From IMG/VR virus record IMGVR_UViG_3300042937_000383, positions 1-34,923 of that record: 34,923 nt of DNA. The stretch is one strand, 5' to 3'. The notes under the pieces were generated by a model. The model ran no database searches and had not been told where the DNA came from. It saw nothing but the letters and a program-made list of their open reading frames with translations. A program made the position numbers and the translations under genes. The stretch comes from a virus. Shown piece by piece: positions 24,280-31,621 of this stretch (positions are counted from its first letter, which is position 1; each line of letters begins with the position of its first letter).

Positions 24280-25746
24280 TTAACCTATCGAAAGTATAAC
24301 ACAAATACCACCGCCACCATTACCACCACGTCCACTTGCATAGCCATTGTCACTACCAGCCCCACCACCACCGCCCGACCCGTAAGAGCCGTCACCACCA
24401 CGGCCAGTTGCTTGTGCTGTTTTATAGGATCCTCCACCGCCACAAGTACCAAGCGTTAAATATCCATAAGTAAAGGTTACGCCGTCATTGCCATTGCCGC
24501 CGTTGGTGCCACCGCTTGAAGCGGCGACGCTTGGCAATAAACCGCCCCACACATTTATACCACCACCAGTTGCAGTTGCAGTCCCATTTGTCGGAGCCCC
24601 AGCACCACCGCCACCCGAATATCCACCTGTAACAATGTTATTAGTAACTGTAAGGTATGTAATATCCGATACAGAAGCGTTACCACCATTAGACCCGCTA
24701 CCTAAAGAAAAAGCTCCAAAAGGAGTTGTATTTGCCATGATTTGACCTCTTAATCCAGAAGAAGCGGAACCACCCGAACCAAAGTTAGTCGCCAAAGTAC
24801 TAATCAAAGAACCAAAAGAACTTACACCGCCGTTAGTGCCATTATCTCCGTTTGTGTTGTTTACGGTAATTGAAGCGCCACCCGTGCCACCAGCTCCAAT
24901 TGTAACTGTTTGGTCGCCTGTAACTTGTGCGTCTGAAAATTCTGCAATCACAATACCAGCCCCAGCACCAGAACCCCCGCCGTATCTTACTGAACTAGTT
25001 GCCCCCCTTCTGCCAGAACCACCACCAGCACCGCCACCAACCAAAAATACTTTAAAGTATTTTGCCCAAGCTGGCTTTGTCCATGTGCCTGTGGATGTGA
25101 TCGTGTCAACTTGCACTAAAGCACCCGTGCCACCGCCACCAGATGCGCTTAATGTCGTGCCCGTCATTGCTAAACCAGAACCTAGAGTGATTTCTTCCGT
25201 ATCACCAGCACCAGCTGCGGAACCACGGCCAAGAAGCTTTGATACCGCCGAAACGTTTTGCATCTTTGCATATGTTACGGCGTCATTATCGATTGTCCAA
25301 GTAGCTCCAGAAGCACTGACTGTAATGTCCCCTTTATCACCATCCGAAACACCACCGCTAGCCGCTAGCGTGGTGCCTGTCATTGTTAGCCCCGTGCCAA
25401 GTGTAATTTCTTGAGTATCACCAGAACCTGAATCGCCACGCCCCAAAAGCTTCGAAGCAGCGGAAACATTCTGAATTTTTGCGTAGCTTATTGCATCATT
25501 GTCAACAGTCCAAGTGGCACCCGACCCGCTTACAGTAATATCCCCTTTGTCACCATCGGACACACCACCACCGCTTGCTGTAATAAAGCTCAAAGCCCCT
25601 GCGCCGTTGGTACTTAAGACTTGTCCGTTCGTACCGCCAGCAATTGTAAGCTTTGTTAAGTCGGTACTAATCGTATTTGTACTGTCAATTGTCTTGCTAG
25701 TTAAAGAAGTGCCAAGTTGACCGCTTCGTACTTTTGTTTCTGGCAT
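24280..25746 (-). CDS. Tail fibre protein with internal repeats and a glycine-rich tip
   Basis: 488 residues. N-terminal part [16 protein letters not shown]. Two ~70-residue tandem repeats follow ([20 protein letters not shown], and the same with [12 protein letters not shown]), each ending in [15 protein letters not shown]. The C-terminal half is a poly-glycine collapsed domain ([23 protein letters not shown]), like the tips of some T-even-type fibre adhesins whose glycine-rich loops bind receptors. Such low-complexity tips vary quickly and probably fix host range. Confidence 0.85.
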   Translation of the reverse strand: MPETKVRSGQLGTSLTSKTIDSTNTISTDLTKLTIAGGTNGQVLSTNGAGALSFITASGGGVSDGDKGDITVSGSGATWTVDNDAISYAKIQNVSAASKLLGRGDSGSGDTQEITLGTGLTMTGTTLAASGGVSDGDKGDITVSASGATWTIDNDAVTYAKMQNVSAVSKLLGRGSAAGAGDTEEITLGSGLAMTGTTLSASGGGGTGALVQVDTITSTGTWTKPAWAKYFKVFLVGGGAGGGSGRRGATSSVRYGGGSGAGAGIVIAEFSDAQVTGDQTVTIGAGGTGGASITVNNTNGDNGTNGGVSSFGSLISTLATNFGSGGSASSGLRGQIMANTTPFGAFSLGSGSNGGNASVSDITYLTVTNNIVTGGYSGGGGAGAPTNGTATATGGGINVWGGLLPSVAASSGGTNGGNGNDGVTFTYGYLTLGTCGGGGSYKTAQATGRGGDGSYGSGGGGGAGSDNGYASGRGGNGGGGICVILSIG

Positions 25747-25755
25747 CTTAAAACC

Positions 25756-26577
25756 TTACTTTAAATAATCTGCAATTAATACATCGCCACTTATCGGAGC
25801 CGTTGTCATTGTAATTGTGTTTGTGCTTATCGTGTAATCATTGCCAGCACCGCTTTTCAATCGGATGCCGTTCAAAAACAACTTCAAAGAACCAGCCGTT
25901 GGCGTGTTTGCAAGTGTGTAACTTGTGTTCGAACCATTTACCGAACCGCTTGGCGTTTCTTCAGTCACGATATTAGCAACACCAAAAGCACCCGCCGTGT
26001 CTTGCACGTATGTTATAGCAGTTGAGCCTAGCGTGCCACCTGTATTTGATGTGCAATAGAACCTGGTATCTGCATTCGTTGCGCCTTGATCGACAAAAAC
26101 CAAAGTTCCTGTGATCTCATCCCACACGTTCGAATCGCTTGAACGTGTCATTGCAACGCCCGTGCCGTTAAAATCGTAGATTCCGTTTTGGCTTGTTGTT
26201 GATTGGTTCTTCAATAACACCCGTTCGCCACTTGTCAAAGAGTGACTGTCGATTGAACTAGGAGCACTCGAAATCGTGACGTCTGCAATACTTGCAACGT
26301 GTACGTTTCTGTACTTATAAGCACTTGACAAACCAGCAATTGCAGTATCTACATAGCCCTTTGTTGTTGCATCTGTAGAAGCACTCGGAGTTCCAAGGCT
26401 TGTAATGGTTTGATTGCCAAGTGATACGGAACCTGTAAAAGCAACAGAGCCGTCTTTCTTTATAAAGTTCGCACCGTCCGCAAGTTTTGAACTTTCAATA
26501 CCAGCACCCGCCGTAACTTTGCTGTTATTTATTGCACCGTCTTTTATTTGTCTACCAGCTATTTGCGTTTCTGCCAT
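25756..26577 (-). CDS. Tail fibre protein
   Basis: 273 residues. The middle contains the phage fibre repeat IKKDGSVAFTGSVSLGNQTI, then TTKGYVDTAIAG, the GYVD..I motif common before coiled or triple-beta segments. A ~65-residue domain at the C-terminus (EETPSGSVNGSNTSYTL to the end) is repeated in the protein at 26581-26937. It is probably joined end to end with the neighbouring fibres in the adhesion device. Confidence 0.85.
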   Translation of the reverse strand: MAETQIAGRQIKDGAINNSKVTAGAGIESSKLADGANFIKKDGSVAFTGSVSLGNQTITSLGTPSASTDATTKGYVDTAIAGLSSAYKYRNVHVASIADVTISSAPSSIDSHSLTSGERVLLKNQSTTSQNGIYDFNGTGVAMTRSSDSNVWDEITGTLVFVDQGATNADTRFYCTSNTGGTLGSTAITYVQDTAGAFGVANIVTEETPSGSVNGSNTSYTLANTPTAGSLKLFLNGIRLKSGAGNDYTISTNTITMTTAPISGDVLIADYLK

Positions 26578-26580
26578 TGT

Positions 26581-26937
26581 TTAAACCTTGTAATTTGCAC
26601 GTAATAAGTCGCCCGTTGCAAGGGAATAAGTAAAGTTTATTGTATTGGTTCCGCTCGTTGTGTAATCAATGCCCTTTGTCGCTTGTATGCCGTTTACAAA
26701 CAATGCGATTGAATCCGCATCAAAGTTTTGCGCCGTCGTGTACGTTGCATTAATTCCGTTTATTGCACCGCTTGGCGTTTCACCAATTACAAACGAACCG
26801 CTCGACGCCGTTAATGTCGAACCAACTTGAATCTTAATGTATTCTGGATTCAAACTTACATCAACATCATTTGTAGACGGTAAGATCGAGATTCTTACAG
26901 CATCCGTGTTTGCTGTAACGTTTACGGAATCATTCAT
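26581..26937 (-). CDS. Tail fibre/baseplate accessory protein with shared C-terminal domain
   Basis: 118 residues. The C-terminal part (GETPSGAINGINATYTT ... LFVNGIQ ... DYTTSGTNTINFT) matches the end of the fibre protein at 25756-26577, so the domain has been duplicated between neighbours. The N-terminus DSVNVTANTDAVRISILPST is unlike it. Overlaps the upstream gene by 4 bases (ATGA). Confidence 0.7.
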   Translation of the reverse strand: MNDSVNVTANTDAVRISILPSTNDVDVSLNPEYIKIQVGSTLTASSGSFVIGETPSGAINGINATYTTAQNFDADSIALFVNGIQATKGIDYTTSGTNTINFTYSLATGDLLRANYKV

Positions 26938-27272
26938 GTTGTCACCGTGTCAACTAAATCTACATCCCCACCAAGCCAATATTTGGTGTCACCACCAGCC
27001 CAAGCAATTTTAACATCGTACACCAAGCCTTTTTGTGGTGTCAAACTTGCACTACTTGAGGCTGGCAACGATAGCGTAAAAATGCCGTTTGTTGCTGGTG
27101 CTTGTATTGCAGTGTTAAAGCTGAATAAAGTTTCGTTTGTGCTCTTGATCTTGCATTGTGATGTGATCGTGGCACCTGTCAAATTGATTGCAGTACCGCC
27201 CGTGTATTCAAGATCCACAACAATCGAAAAGGTTTCACCACGGTAAATTGTCAAGTTAAGTTTGTTTCTCAT
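26934..27272 (-). CDS. Baseplate upper protein-like (BppU-type) domain protein
   Basis: 112 residues from the ATG at 27272. TIYRGETFSIVVDLEYTGG, then INLTGATITSQCKIK and FTLSLPASSSASL, follow the RGD/E.F...V.....G..iDLTGat.....R pattern of BppU-like N-terminal domains that attach adhesion modules to the baseplate. Fits its place at the head of the fibre gene cluster. Longer starts lie inside the upstream gene. Confidence 0.7.
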   Translation of the reverse strand: MRNKLNLTIYRGETFSIVVDLEYTGGTAINLTGATITSQCKIKSTNETLFSFNTAIQAPATNGIFTLSLPASSSASLTPQKGLVYDVKIAWAGGDTKYWLGGDVDLVDTVTT

Positions 27273-27463
27273 GGATTCTCCGCAAATAATTTGGCTACAA
27301 AAGAACCACCAACTGCAAGAAAAAGCAACACAATCGCTAGCCATATTTGTTCACGTAATAAAGCAAAACCACAGCCCGCTATTCCAGCACTTGCAAAAGC
27401 ACCCGCAACTCTTCGGACAAGTTTGGGCGTTGGTTCGTTCCAATATTCAAAACCAAATTTCAT
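27269..27463 (-). CDS. Small membrane protein, holin-like
   Basis: 64 residues, two closely spaced hydrophobic segments (RVAGAFASAGIAGCGFALL and IWLAIVLLFLAVGGSFVA) with a short basic/acidic link, typical of a class II-type holin hairpin. Adjacent to another membrane protein and close to the endolysin gene. Start overlaps the upstream stop by one base. Holin role inferred from topology and position. Confidence 0.6.
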   Translation of the reverse strand: MKFGFEYWNEPTPKLVRRVAGAFASAGIAGCGFALLREQIWLAIVLLFLAVGGSFVAKLFAENP

Positions 27464-27753
27464 TATTTATTTGCCATAATTGCATAAATCTGATCAAGCC
27501 GTGCGTTCACTTTCTCGAACTGTTCATCCATCTTTATAGCATTTTCTTTCTCTGTTTTTTCTAGTTGCTTCACACGGTATTCAAGTTGCGAACTGTTAAA
27601 CACCGCCCCCGCCGTGTCTTTGATTATCGAGCTAATCTGATTTGCATGGCCGACTTGTGTTTTATTCATGTATCGCAAAAACATTAAAACAATCGTGACC
27701 GTGCTTACTAAGCTAGCTAAAATGTTCTTTAAAATGTCTGGTACAAATTCCAT
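27463..27753 (-). CDS. Membrane protein with C-terminal coiled coil, possible holin or lysis regulator
   Basis: 96 residues: one membrane segment (ILASLVSTVTIVLMFLRYM) followed by a long charged heptad region (LEYRVKQLEKTEKENAIKMDEQFEKVNARL). This resembles XhlA-like or hemolysin-type lysis proteins that work with a holin. First gene after the double-terminator region, so it opens a new transcription unit that runs into the fibre and head genes. Confidence 0.6.
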   Translation of the reverse strand: MEFVPDILKNILASLVSTVTIVLMFLRYMNKTQVGHANQISSIIKDTAGAVFNSSQLEYRVKQLEKTEKENAIKMDEQFEKVNARLDQIYAIMANK

Positions 27754-27797
27754 TTTCTTTATATATTAAAACAAGGGGTTTGCAATGTTGCGCCCCC

Positions 27798-27812
27798 CTC
27801 GTCTGGAGAAGG
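27798..27812 (-). other. RNA hairpin candidate in the leader of the late unit
   Basis: On the minus strand CCTTCTC, loop CAGAC, GAGGGGG can form a 7-pair stem with two G-U pairs, adjoining a run of six G. The plus-strand RNA could not form it. It lies about 45 nt before the start at 27753. A role in stability or control is speculative. Confidence 0.25.
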
Positions 27813-27865
27813 AGCATGAGAAGTAATCGTATGTTAAGAAATATTTTTGACAATTCCAAATAAAA

Positions 27866-27897
27866 ATAAAAAAAGCCCTCAACTTTCGTTAAGAGCT
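27866..27897 (-). terminator. Intrinsic terminator T1
   Basis: Minus-strand stem AGCTCTTAAC (27897-27888), GAAA loop, GTTGAGGGCT (27883-27874) with two G-U pairs, followed by seven T and then ATTTTTATTTG. Ends the short transcript that starts near 27963, or read-through from the lysis genes. Confidence 0.85.
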
Positions 27898-27963
27898 TCT
27901 TCAACAGGCAGAACCAATGAGAGCTGAATTCTTTTTGCAGTTACTTAAAATTCTCCGTTCTAA
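27868..27963 (-). ncRNA. Candidate ~95-nt phage small RNA between promoter and terminator T1
   Basis: A promoter-like pair (27970-28000) lies just after terminator T2 and is followed 70-95 nt later by terminator T1, with no convincing ORF between. The stretch contains partly complementary segments (GAGAATT and AATTCAGCTCTC). The simplest reading is a short independent transcript. It could also be an attenuated leader for the gene at 27753. No known RNA family is recognised. Confidence 0.4.
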
Positions 27964-27969
27964 GTGATT

Positions 27970-28000
27970 GCAATATACGGGTTTTTCTTTATGTAACAAA
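27970..28000 (-). promoter_or_regulatory. Promoter candidate between the two terminators
   Basis: Minus-strand TTTG (28000-27997), 19 nt spacer, TATATTGC (27977-27970): spacing is ideal, and the -7 box keeps TA..TT but deviates at the final TG. The 15-mer TATATTGCAATCACT from this site recurs on the plus strand at 6477-6491. Confidence 0.5.
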
Positions 28001-28008
28001 TTAAAAAT

Positions 28009-28028
28009 AAAAAAAGCCCCGAAGGGCT
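28009..28028 (-). terminator. Intrinsic terminator T2 after the endolysin gene
   Basis: Minus-strand AGCCC, TTCG tetraloop, GGGCT (28028-28015) followed by T6 and ATTTTT. Compact and strong; it ends transcription of the helicase-to-endolysin block 26 nt after the endolysin stop. Confidence 0.9.
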
Positions 28029-28053
28029 AATGTCGAAAACTCTGGGAGGAGCT

Positions 28054-28602
28054 TTAAAAAAGTATAAAGTCTGTGATCCTAAAAAAGTTACTTGGATCAA
28101 TTGCACGCCGTCGCCTCCAAACGCCATCGCCATCGCTTTGACTACCTCTAACACCGCTTGACGTGTTGCCCTCGACCGTAGTGCCCTTGGTGCCGTTCCA
28201 CTTTTCAACAACACCAGCATGACCAAACAAGGTATTGCCACGACGCCAAACAATGATCGTGCCAGCTGGTAATTCGCCGTTAAATGTATTGGCTTTAATT
28301 GTTTTGTTCTTTGTTGCGAAGCTTCTTGCAAGGCCTGACCCTGTGAACGGCAAACCCTTGACGCCAGCGGAATCAAGGCAGAAGTTAACAAAGGCTGCAC
28401 ACCATGGCGAACCCTTTGGAGCCTTTGAAACTTTCTGGAATCTTTGCACCCAGTAACCGCCGTTATTGCCAACTTCTTTGGTGCCTATAAAGCCCCGTGC
28501 AATTTCGTACGTCTTATGACTGCGAGAAACACAAAGCGGCTGTGAGTATATTGGCTGTAAGAAACAAGCTGTAAGCAATAGGATTTGAAGAAATGATTTC
28601 AC
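28054..28602 (-). CDS. Secreted CHAP-domain endolysin (TIGR02594-like)
   Basis: 182 residues. A signal peptide (1-20, ending LQPIYSQ) suggests Sec export to the periplasm. The CHAP/NlpC-P60-like domain follows: Cys68 in SPWCAAFVNFCLDSAG, His128 in FGHAGVV, and Glu144-Asn146 in VEGN, the expected Cys-His-Asn/Glu triad. Motif GTKEVGNNGG plus WCAAFVN is that of the TIGR02594 group. It cleaves peptidoglycan peptides. Its own signal peptide means it need not depend on a large-hole holin. Its start lies 89 bases inside the upstream membrane protein gene. Confidence 0.88.
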   Translation of the reverse strand: MKSFLQILLLTACFLQPIYSQPLCVSRSHKTYEIARGFIGTKEVGNNGGYWVQRFQKVSKAPKGSPWCAAFVNFCLDSAGVKGLPFTGSGLARSFATKNKTIKANTFNGELPAGTIIVWRRGNTLFGHAGVVEKWNGTKGTTVEGNTSSGVRGSQSDGDGVWRRRRAIDPSNFFRITDFILF

Positions 28603-28777
28603 GGGTATTCGCCTCTTTAATTAATAATGAATCTACAAACCAAGCGCAACCAATTGCAAGCGCATACTTGCTTAAGCCAAATGCAAAAGTGCTGAATTGC
28701 CAATTTGAATTAATGGTAAAAAAGATTGCAAGAAATGCGCCCAAAAATAAGGGCAAAAAAGTCTTAAGAGCTTGCAT
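28514..28777 (-). CDS. Small multi-spanning membrane protein, holin candidate
   Basis: 87 residues with three hydrophobic segments (FLPLFLGAFLAIFF, YALAIGCAWFVDSLL, SLFLTANILTAALCF). It overlaps the start of the endolysin gene by 89 bases, a common holin-lysin arrangement. Three membrane spans suit a class I holin. No family-specific motif is seen; the two proteins at 27269-27753 are rival holin candidates. Confidence 0.55.
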   Translation of the reverse strand: MQALKTFLPLFLGAFLAIFFTINSNWQFSTFAFGLSKYALAIGCAWFVDSLLIKEANTREIISSNPIAYSLFLTANILTAALCFSQS

Positions 28778-28786
28778 AAAAAAACC

Positions 28787-29413
28787 TTAAATGGATACTT
28801 GTAAAATTGATACTTTTGAAGTTAATATTTGTTTATATTTCGGTTTGAATTCTAGTGTCGTTAAACCATCGCTGGTGCCCTTTACATAAAGCTCAAAATT
28901 TGCTTTTGCGCTTTCTGGATCTATGTTAATTGCATGATCCAAACTTTCAAACACACCGCCCTCACGTCTTGTGATTACTAGCTTTTCTTGTGCACACCTT
29001 CTGATCAAGTCATCATCTTCGGAGCCCCATCCCCAGAAGTCATTCGAAAAACCATTCACTTGCATAAAGTCTGCATTCGGAAACATTGTCACGCCCCCAA
29101 AATATGTATCGTACGGAATACCCTTTTCAAATTGCGTTGCACTTGCAACCAAGTGCGTTGGGCTTAAGCACGCCGAATAGTCTGCAGTAATTGGTAACAT
29201 GTCAACATCGTGAAACACGTAGTAATCGGCTTGCACTGAATTATAGCCAACGTTACACAGTTTGCCACGGTTAAACGGCTTACCGTGCTCTTGCTCAACA
29301 ATCAAGATCTCGAAGTCGTGCCCTTGCATTGTCAAGTACGTGCTCATGTACGGAATAAACTTTTTTAAGTGTTCATGCCTGTCCCTAAAAGGTACAATGA
29401 TTGCTAATCGCAT
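28787..29413 (-). CDS. GT7 (beta-1,4-galactosyltransferase-like) glycosyltransferase
   Basis: 208 residues, matching animal beta-1,4-galactosyltransferase catalytic domains along almost the whole length: IIVPFRDRHEHL (5-16), FNRGKLCNVGY (47-57), the metal-binding FHDVDMLP (67-74), YFGGVTMFPNADF, then VNGFSNDFWGWGSEDDD (119-135) with the catalytic acids, and a final SDGLTTL. It would transfer galactose or a related sugar from a nucleotide donor. No signal or anchor, so cytoplasmic. GT7 enzymes are rare in phages as far as I know. Acceptor unknown. Confidence 0.85.
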   Translation of the reverse strand: MRLAIIVPFRDRHEHLKKFIPYMSTYLTMQGHDFEILIVEQEHGKPFNRGKLCNVGYNSVQADYYVFHDVDMLPITADYSACLSPTHLVASATQFEKGIPYDTYFGGVTMFPNADFMQVNGFSNDFWGWGSEDDDLIRRCAQEKLVITRREGGVFESLDHAINIDPESAKANFELYVKGTSDGLTTLEFKPKYKQILTSKVSILQVSI

Positions 29414-29646
29414 ATTGAGTAGTACTCCGCTTTGTCTTTAGCTTCTTGCAATGTACACTGTCTAAACCGATATTTGATAATTGCTTTGTTGGCTTCTGAA
29501 AAGATCGTGAACTTCCAGCCGTTATCGTACGGGATCAAAGTGCAATAGCATTCACTTGAATAGTATATTACTTTGGTCTTGTAACCTGTTTTATATTTTT
29601 GCCAATCAAAGAACGGCATCGCATCAAAACGGTATAGTTTCGGCAT
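29404..29646 (-). CDS. Hypothetical small protein
   Basis: 80 residues (71 if the ATG at 29619 is used, which would avoid most of the overlap with the upstream gene). Aromatic-rich (FFDWQKYKTGYK, VIYYSSECYC), with a helical C-terminus TLQEAKDKAEYY. No family recognised. It lies between the SSB-like gene and the GT7 gene, overlapping both. Confidence 0.5.
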   Translation of the reverse strand: MPKLYRFDAMPFFDWQKYKTGYKTKVIYYSSECYCTLIPYDNGWKFTIFSEANKAIIKYRFRQCTLQEAKDKAEYYSICD

Positions 29647-29941
29647 TGCTAATCGGCTCCACTTTGTTTATTGCACTTAGCTTCACACTTGTAAAGTAAG
29701 CAACTTCGCCAGTCGGCTTGTTGTACTTTCTGCCAGTCAAATACACACTTATTGAAACCTCGTCATCTTGCTTGTAACCGTTCAACAAATCGCAAGCTTG
29801 GTTGGTTGCTTCGCATCGGATGAATTCCGAATACTTGCCAGATTCAATCCTTAACACAAGATCACGCTTTGAAAACTTTTCGCTAATCTGTTGCACGTCG
29901 CCAACTTGTTCAATAGTTCCTTTCAATTCAATCTTACTCAT
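29624..29941 (-). CDS. DUF3127 protein, SSB-like
   Basis: 105 residues from the ATG at 29941, which overlaps the upstream stop; 29953 lies inside that gene. IELKGTIEQVGDVQQISEKF, then FSKRDLVLRIESGKYSEFI and VSISVYLTGRKYNKPTGE, is the DUF3127 pattern, a Bacteroidota family with an OB-fold-like layout and a hydrophobic C-terminal end (ETIPF) recalling SSB tips. Likely single-strand DNA binding for the Sak4 and VapE machinery. Role inferred. Confidence 0.8.
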   Translation of the reverse strand: MSKIELKGTIEQVGDVQQISEKFSKRDLVLRIESGKYSEFIRCEATNQACDLLNGYKQDDEVSISVYLTGRKYNKPTGEVAYFTSVKLSAINKVEPISNAETIPF

Positions 29942-30539
29942 GTCCAATTCCAAATTCTATTAATAAATCTTGCATTTCTTCTTGCGCTGTTTTACCGTTC
30001 GGCAAAATCCACGTATGTGAACTCACAGGCTTCACGTGTGAAACTTGCACGGCGTCAATGATTCCAAGCTTGTAATTGCCACTCATGGCGAACCACAAGT
30101 GATCCAAGCCCCAGCCCGAAAAGTTTAAGTCAAAAGTCCACAGCATCTCTTTTAAAAACACGCTTGTAAACAAAGGACACATGATCTCGACGAAATTCGT
30201 TTCACGTGTTAAGCTGTTTGGCACGTGCTTTGTAAGTTCCCAACTTGCAAAAGAATCACTTGACAAACTTGGTTGACTTAAATCGAATCCGCTTGCCCTT
30301 GTCAACTTAACTAATTTTCTTAAGTCAGCATCATTTATTTTTATATCGTAATCTGGAAACCAAAAGAAGTCGTAAGTATTCAGCATGTCACGGTCTTCAA
30401 TAAGCTTCTTGATTGCTTGGTATTTGTAACTCCCGTCTGTTTCGTAATCAATCACAAACAAATCGTAATACAAAGCGGAATACTGACCAACGCCCTCACG
30501 GGCTTTGTTGGTGGTTAAGATCACAGCAAGTTTACTCAT
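29934..30539 (-). CDS. DUF707-like glycosyltransferase
   Basis: 201 residues. Features of the DUF707 family: FFWFPDYDIKI (57-67, DxD-like), GFDLSQPSLS, TNFVEIMCPLFTSVFLKEM, SGWGLDHLW and GIIDAVQVSH. These match the order seen in DUF707 proteins, best known from plants and some bacteria (SQPAL, W.E.MAPVFSR, WGLD, G..D...V.H). Probable GT-A type nucleotide-sugar transferase. AGGA before the start. One of three glycosyltransferases in this genome. Confidence 0.75.
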   Translation of the reverse strand: MSKLAVILTTNKAREGVGQYSALYYDLFVIDYETDGSYKYQAIKKLIEDRDMLNTYDFFWFPDYDIKINDADLRKLVKLTRASGFDLSQPSLSSDSFASWELTKHVPNSLTRETNFVEIMCPLFTSVFLKEMLWTFDLNFSGWGLDHLWFAMSGNYKLGIIDAVQVSHVKPVSSHTWILPNGKTAQEEMQDLLIEFGIGHE

Positions 30540-30586
30540 TTCTTAATCCTATTTTTGTAGCAAATACATGCTAAATTTGTGACAGT

Positions 30587-30621
30587 AACTTGGACACCAT
30601 GACCAAGCTATTGTCCAAGTT
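30587..30621. repeat. Perfect 10-bp inverted repeat
   Basis: AACTTGGACA (30587-30596) and TGTCCAAGTT (30612-30621) separated by 15 nt. The right arm spans the last codons and stop of the gene at 30608-30766. No T run follows on either strand, so an operator or an RNA hairpin is more likely than a terminator. Confidence 0.75.
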
Positions 30622-30766
30622 TGGTATTTGGATGCTTCTTAATTTCACTTAGTACTGCATCGATAGCCTCTGTCAATTTCTTTGGCTCGTGAATGATATC
30701 CTCACGTTTACCTAGTCTCCATTCCTGATAGTATTCCAGTATCTCGATTGCCGTTTGTAATTCCAT
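30608..30766 (-). CDS. Small phage protein of the AIEIL..WR...P..LxxAID type
   Basis: 52 residues from the ATG at 30766, two bases after the upstream stop. MELQTAIEILEYYQEWRLGK, then PKKLTEAIDAVLSEI, matches a small helical protein found across many phages (AIEIL...N.WRRG....P..LG.AID..I). Function not established to my knowledge. The stop lies within an inverted repeat. Confidence 0.7.
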   Translation of the reverse strand: MELQTAIEILEYYQEWRLGKREDIIHEPKKLTEAIDAVLSEIKKHPNTKLGQ

Positions 30767-30768
30767 TC

Positions 30769-31089
30769 TTATTTGCCTATTGCTTGCCAAAAGTCTTCAA
30801 TCGATTTAATTATTGCATACTTGCACCCCACGCTCAAAACCCTCGCTTGCCACTCGATCTGAAGCACGCTCTGGCGCCCCTTCAAAGCCTTGAATTCCAA
30901 GAACACCACGCCACCAGGATGCAAGTACGTCATGTCAGCAACACCAGCAACCAAGCCAATCGAACGCAAGTGCATCCCGTGCCGTGCGTTCTGGGGATTG
31001 TTAAAGTTCATGTACAAAAGTCCACGTTCTTCGGGATATGCATTCCAGTGTGATTGAAAACAAAGGGCTTGCAGTTGGGATTCATTCAT
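30769..31089 (-). CDS. VRR-NUC domain nuclease
   Basis: 106 residues. The PD-(D/E)XK core of VRR-NUC proteins is complete: an N-terminal ESQLQALC helix, GLVAGVADMTYL (Asp52), VVFLEFKALKG (Glu65, Lys67) and SVLQIEWQ (Gln77). Such phage enzymes act as structure-selective nucleases, for instance on branched recombination intermediates. Overlaps the upstream gene by 8 bases. Confidence 0.88.
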   Translation of the reverse strand: MNESQLQALCFQSHWNAYPEERGLLYMNFNNPQNARHGMHLRSIGLVAGVADMTYLHPGGVVFLEFKALKGRQSVLQIEWQARVLSVGCKYAIIKSIEDFWQAIGK

Positions 31090-31621
31090 AGTGCTTAAAA
31101 TCTATTTTTTTGTTTAGTGCAAAATAAGCAAAAGGTATCTTAAAATAACTGTTCCCATCGCCTTTAACAGTATTCATATAGTTATTTTCAAAATATTCTT
31201 TGTTGCTTTCAATAGTCTCTATCAATTGTTTCTTATTAACTATTATTGCTCTTTGCATAATCATGTCTTCATTACTATCCATCTGAATATGATAAGAACT
31301 TATTAATGGGTAATCTTGCATTCTTTTGTAAACTTGCAAAGCCTTTTCGTACTCTGTTTTAGTTCCGTTTTTTCTTTTGTATCTTATTGTCAAATGCTTT
31401 TGGGTATGTTGTGCAAAGTTTACTCTTGCAGATATACCGTAAACACATCCGTTTTTTATAGATATAAAATCTATATTGCTATACTTATCTAATATTTTAC
31501 ATATTTGATCTGTTTCATATTCAATGTTTATACTTAATTCACCAAGAATTTTTTTTATTTTTTGATCATTGTTTTTATAAAATTTTGCAACTCTGTCTTG
31601 ATCTTGAATAAAAGTACTCAT
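31082..31621 (-). CDS. Hypothetical protein coupled to the methyltransferase, possible PD-(D/E)XK nuclease
   Basis: 179 residues, Lys- and Tyr-rich. A segment IDFISIKNGCVYGISARVNF, followed by HLTIRYKRKNGTKTEYEKAL, resembles proteins I recall next to phage or mobile-element methyltransferases, and the D...(S)ISAR strand pair could be a degraded nuclease core. The start overlaps the methyltransferase stop by 4 bases, so the two are co-translated. A restriction or repair partner is a hypothesis only. Confidence 0.6.
   Translation of the reverse strand: MSTFIQDQDRVAKFYKNNDQKIKKILGELSINIEYETDQICKILDKYSNIDFISIKNGCVYGISARVNFAQHTQKHLTIRYKRKNGTKTEYEKALQVYKRMQDYPLISSYHIQMDSNEDMIMQRAIIVNKKQLIETIESNKEYFENNYMNTVKGDGNSYFKIPFAYFALNKKIDFKHYE

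Noticed and set aside
24836-25414. 192-codon proline-rich plus-strand ORF
   Set aside because: Reverse reading of glycine codons of the tail fibre gene gives Pro/Ala/Val; not a real gene.
24280-25746. CRISPR-like or other interspersed repeat array
   Set aside because: Repeats are in-frame protein modules and glycine codon runs, with no regular repeat-spacer pattern.
27960-28472. 170-codon minus-strand ORF in another frame of the endolysin gene
   Set aside because: It runs through terminator T2, and the endolysin frame has a complete catalytic domain.
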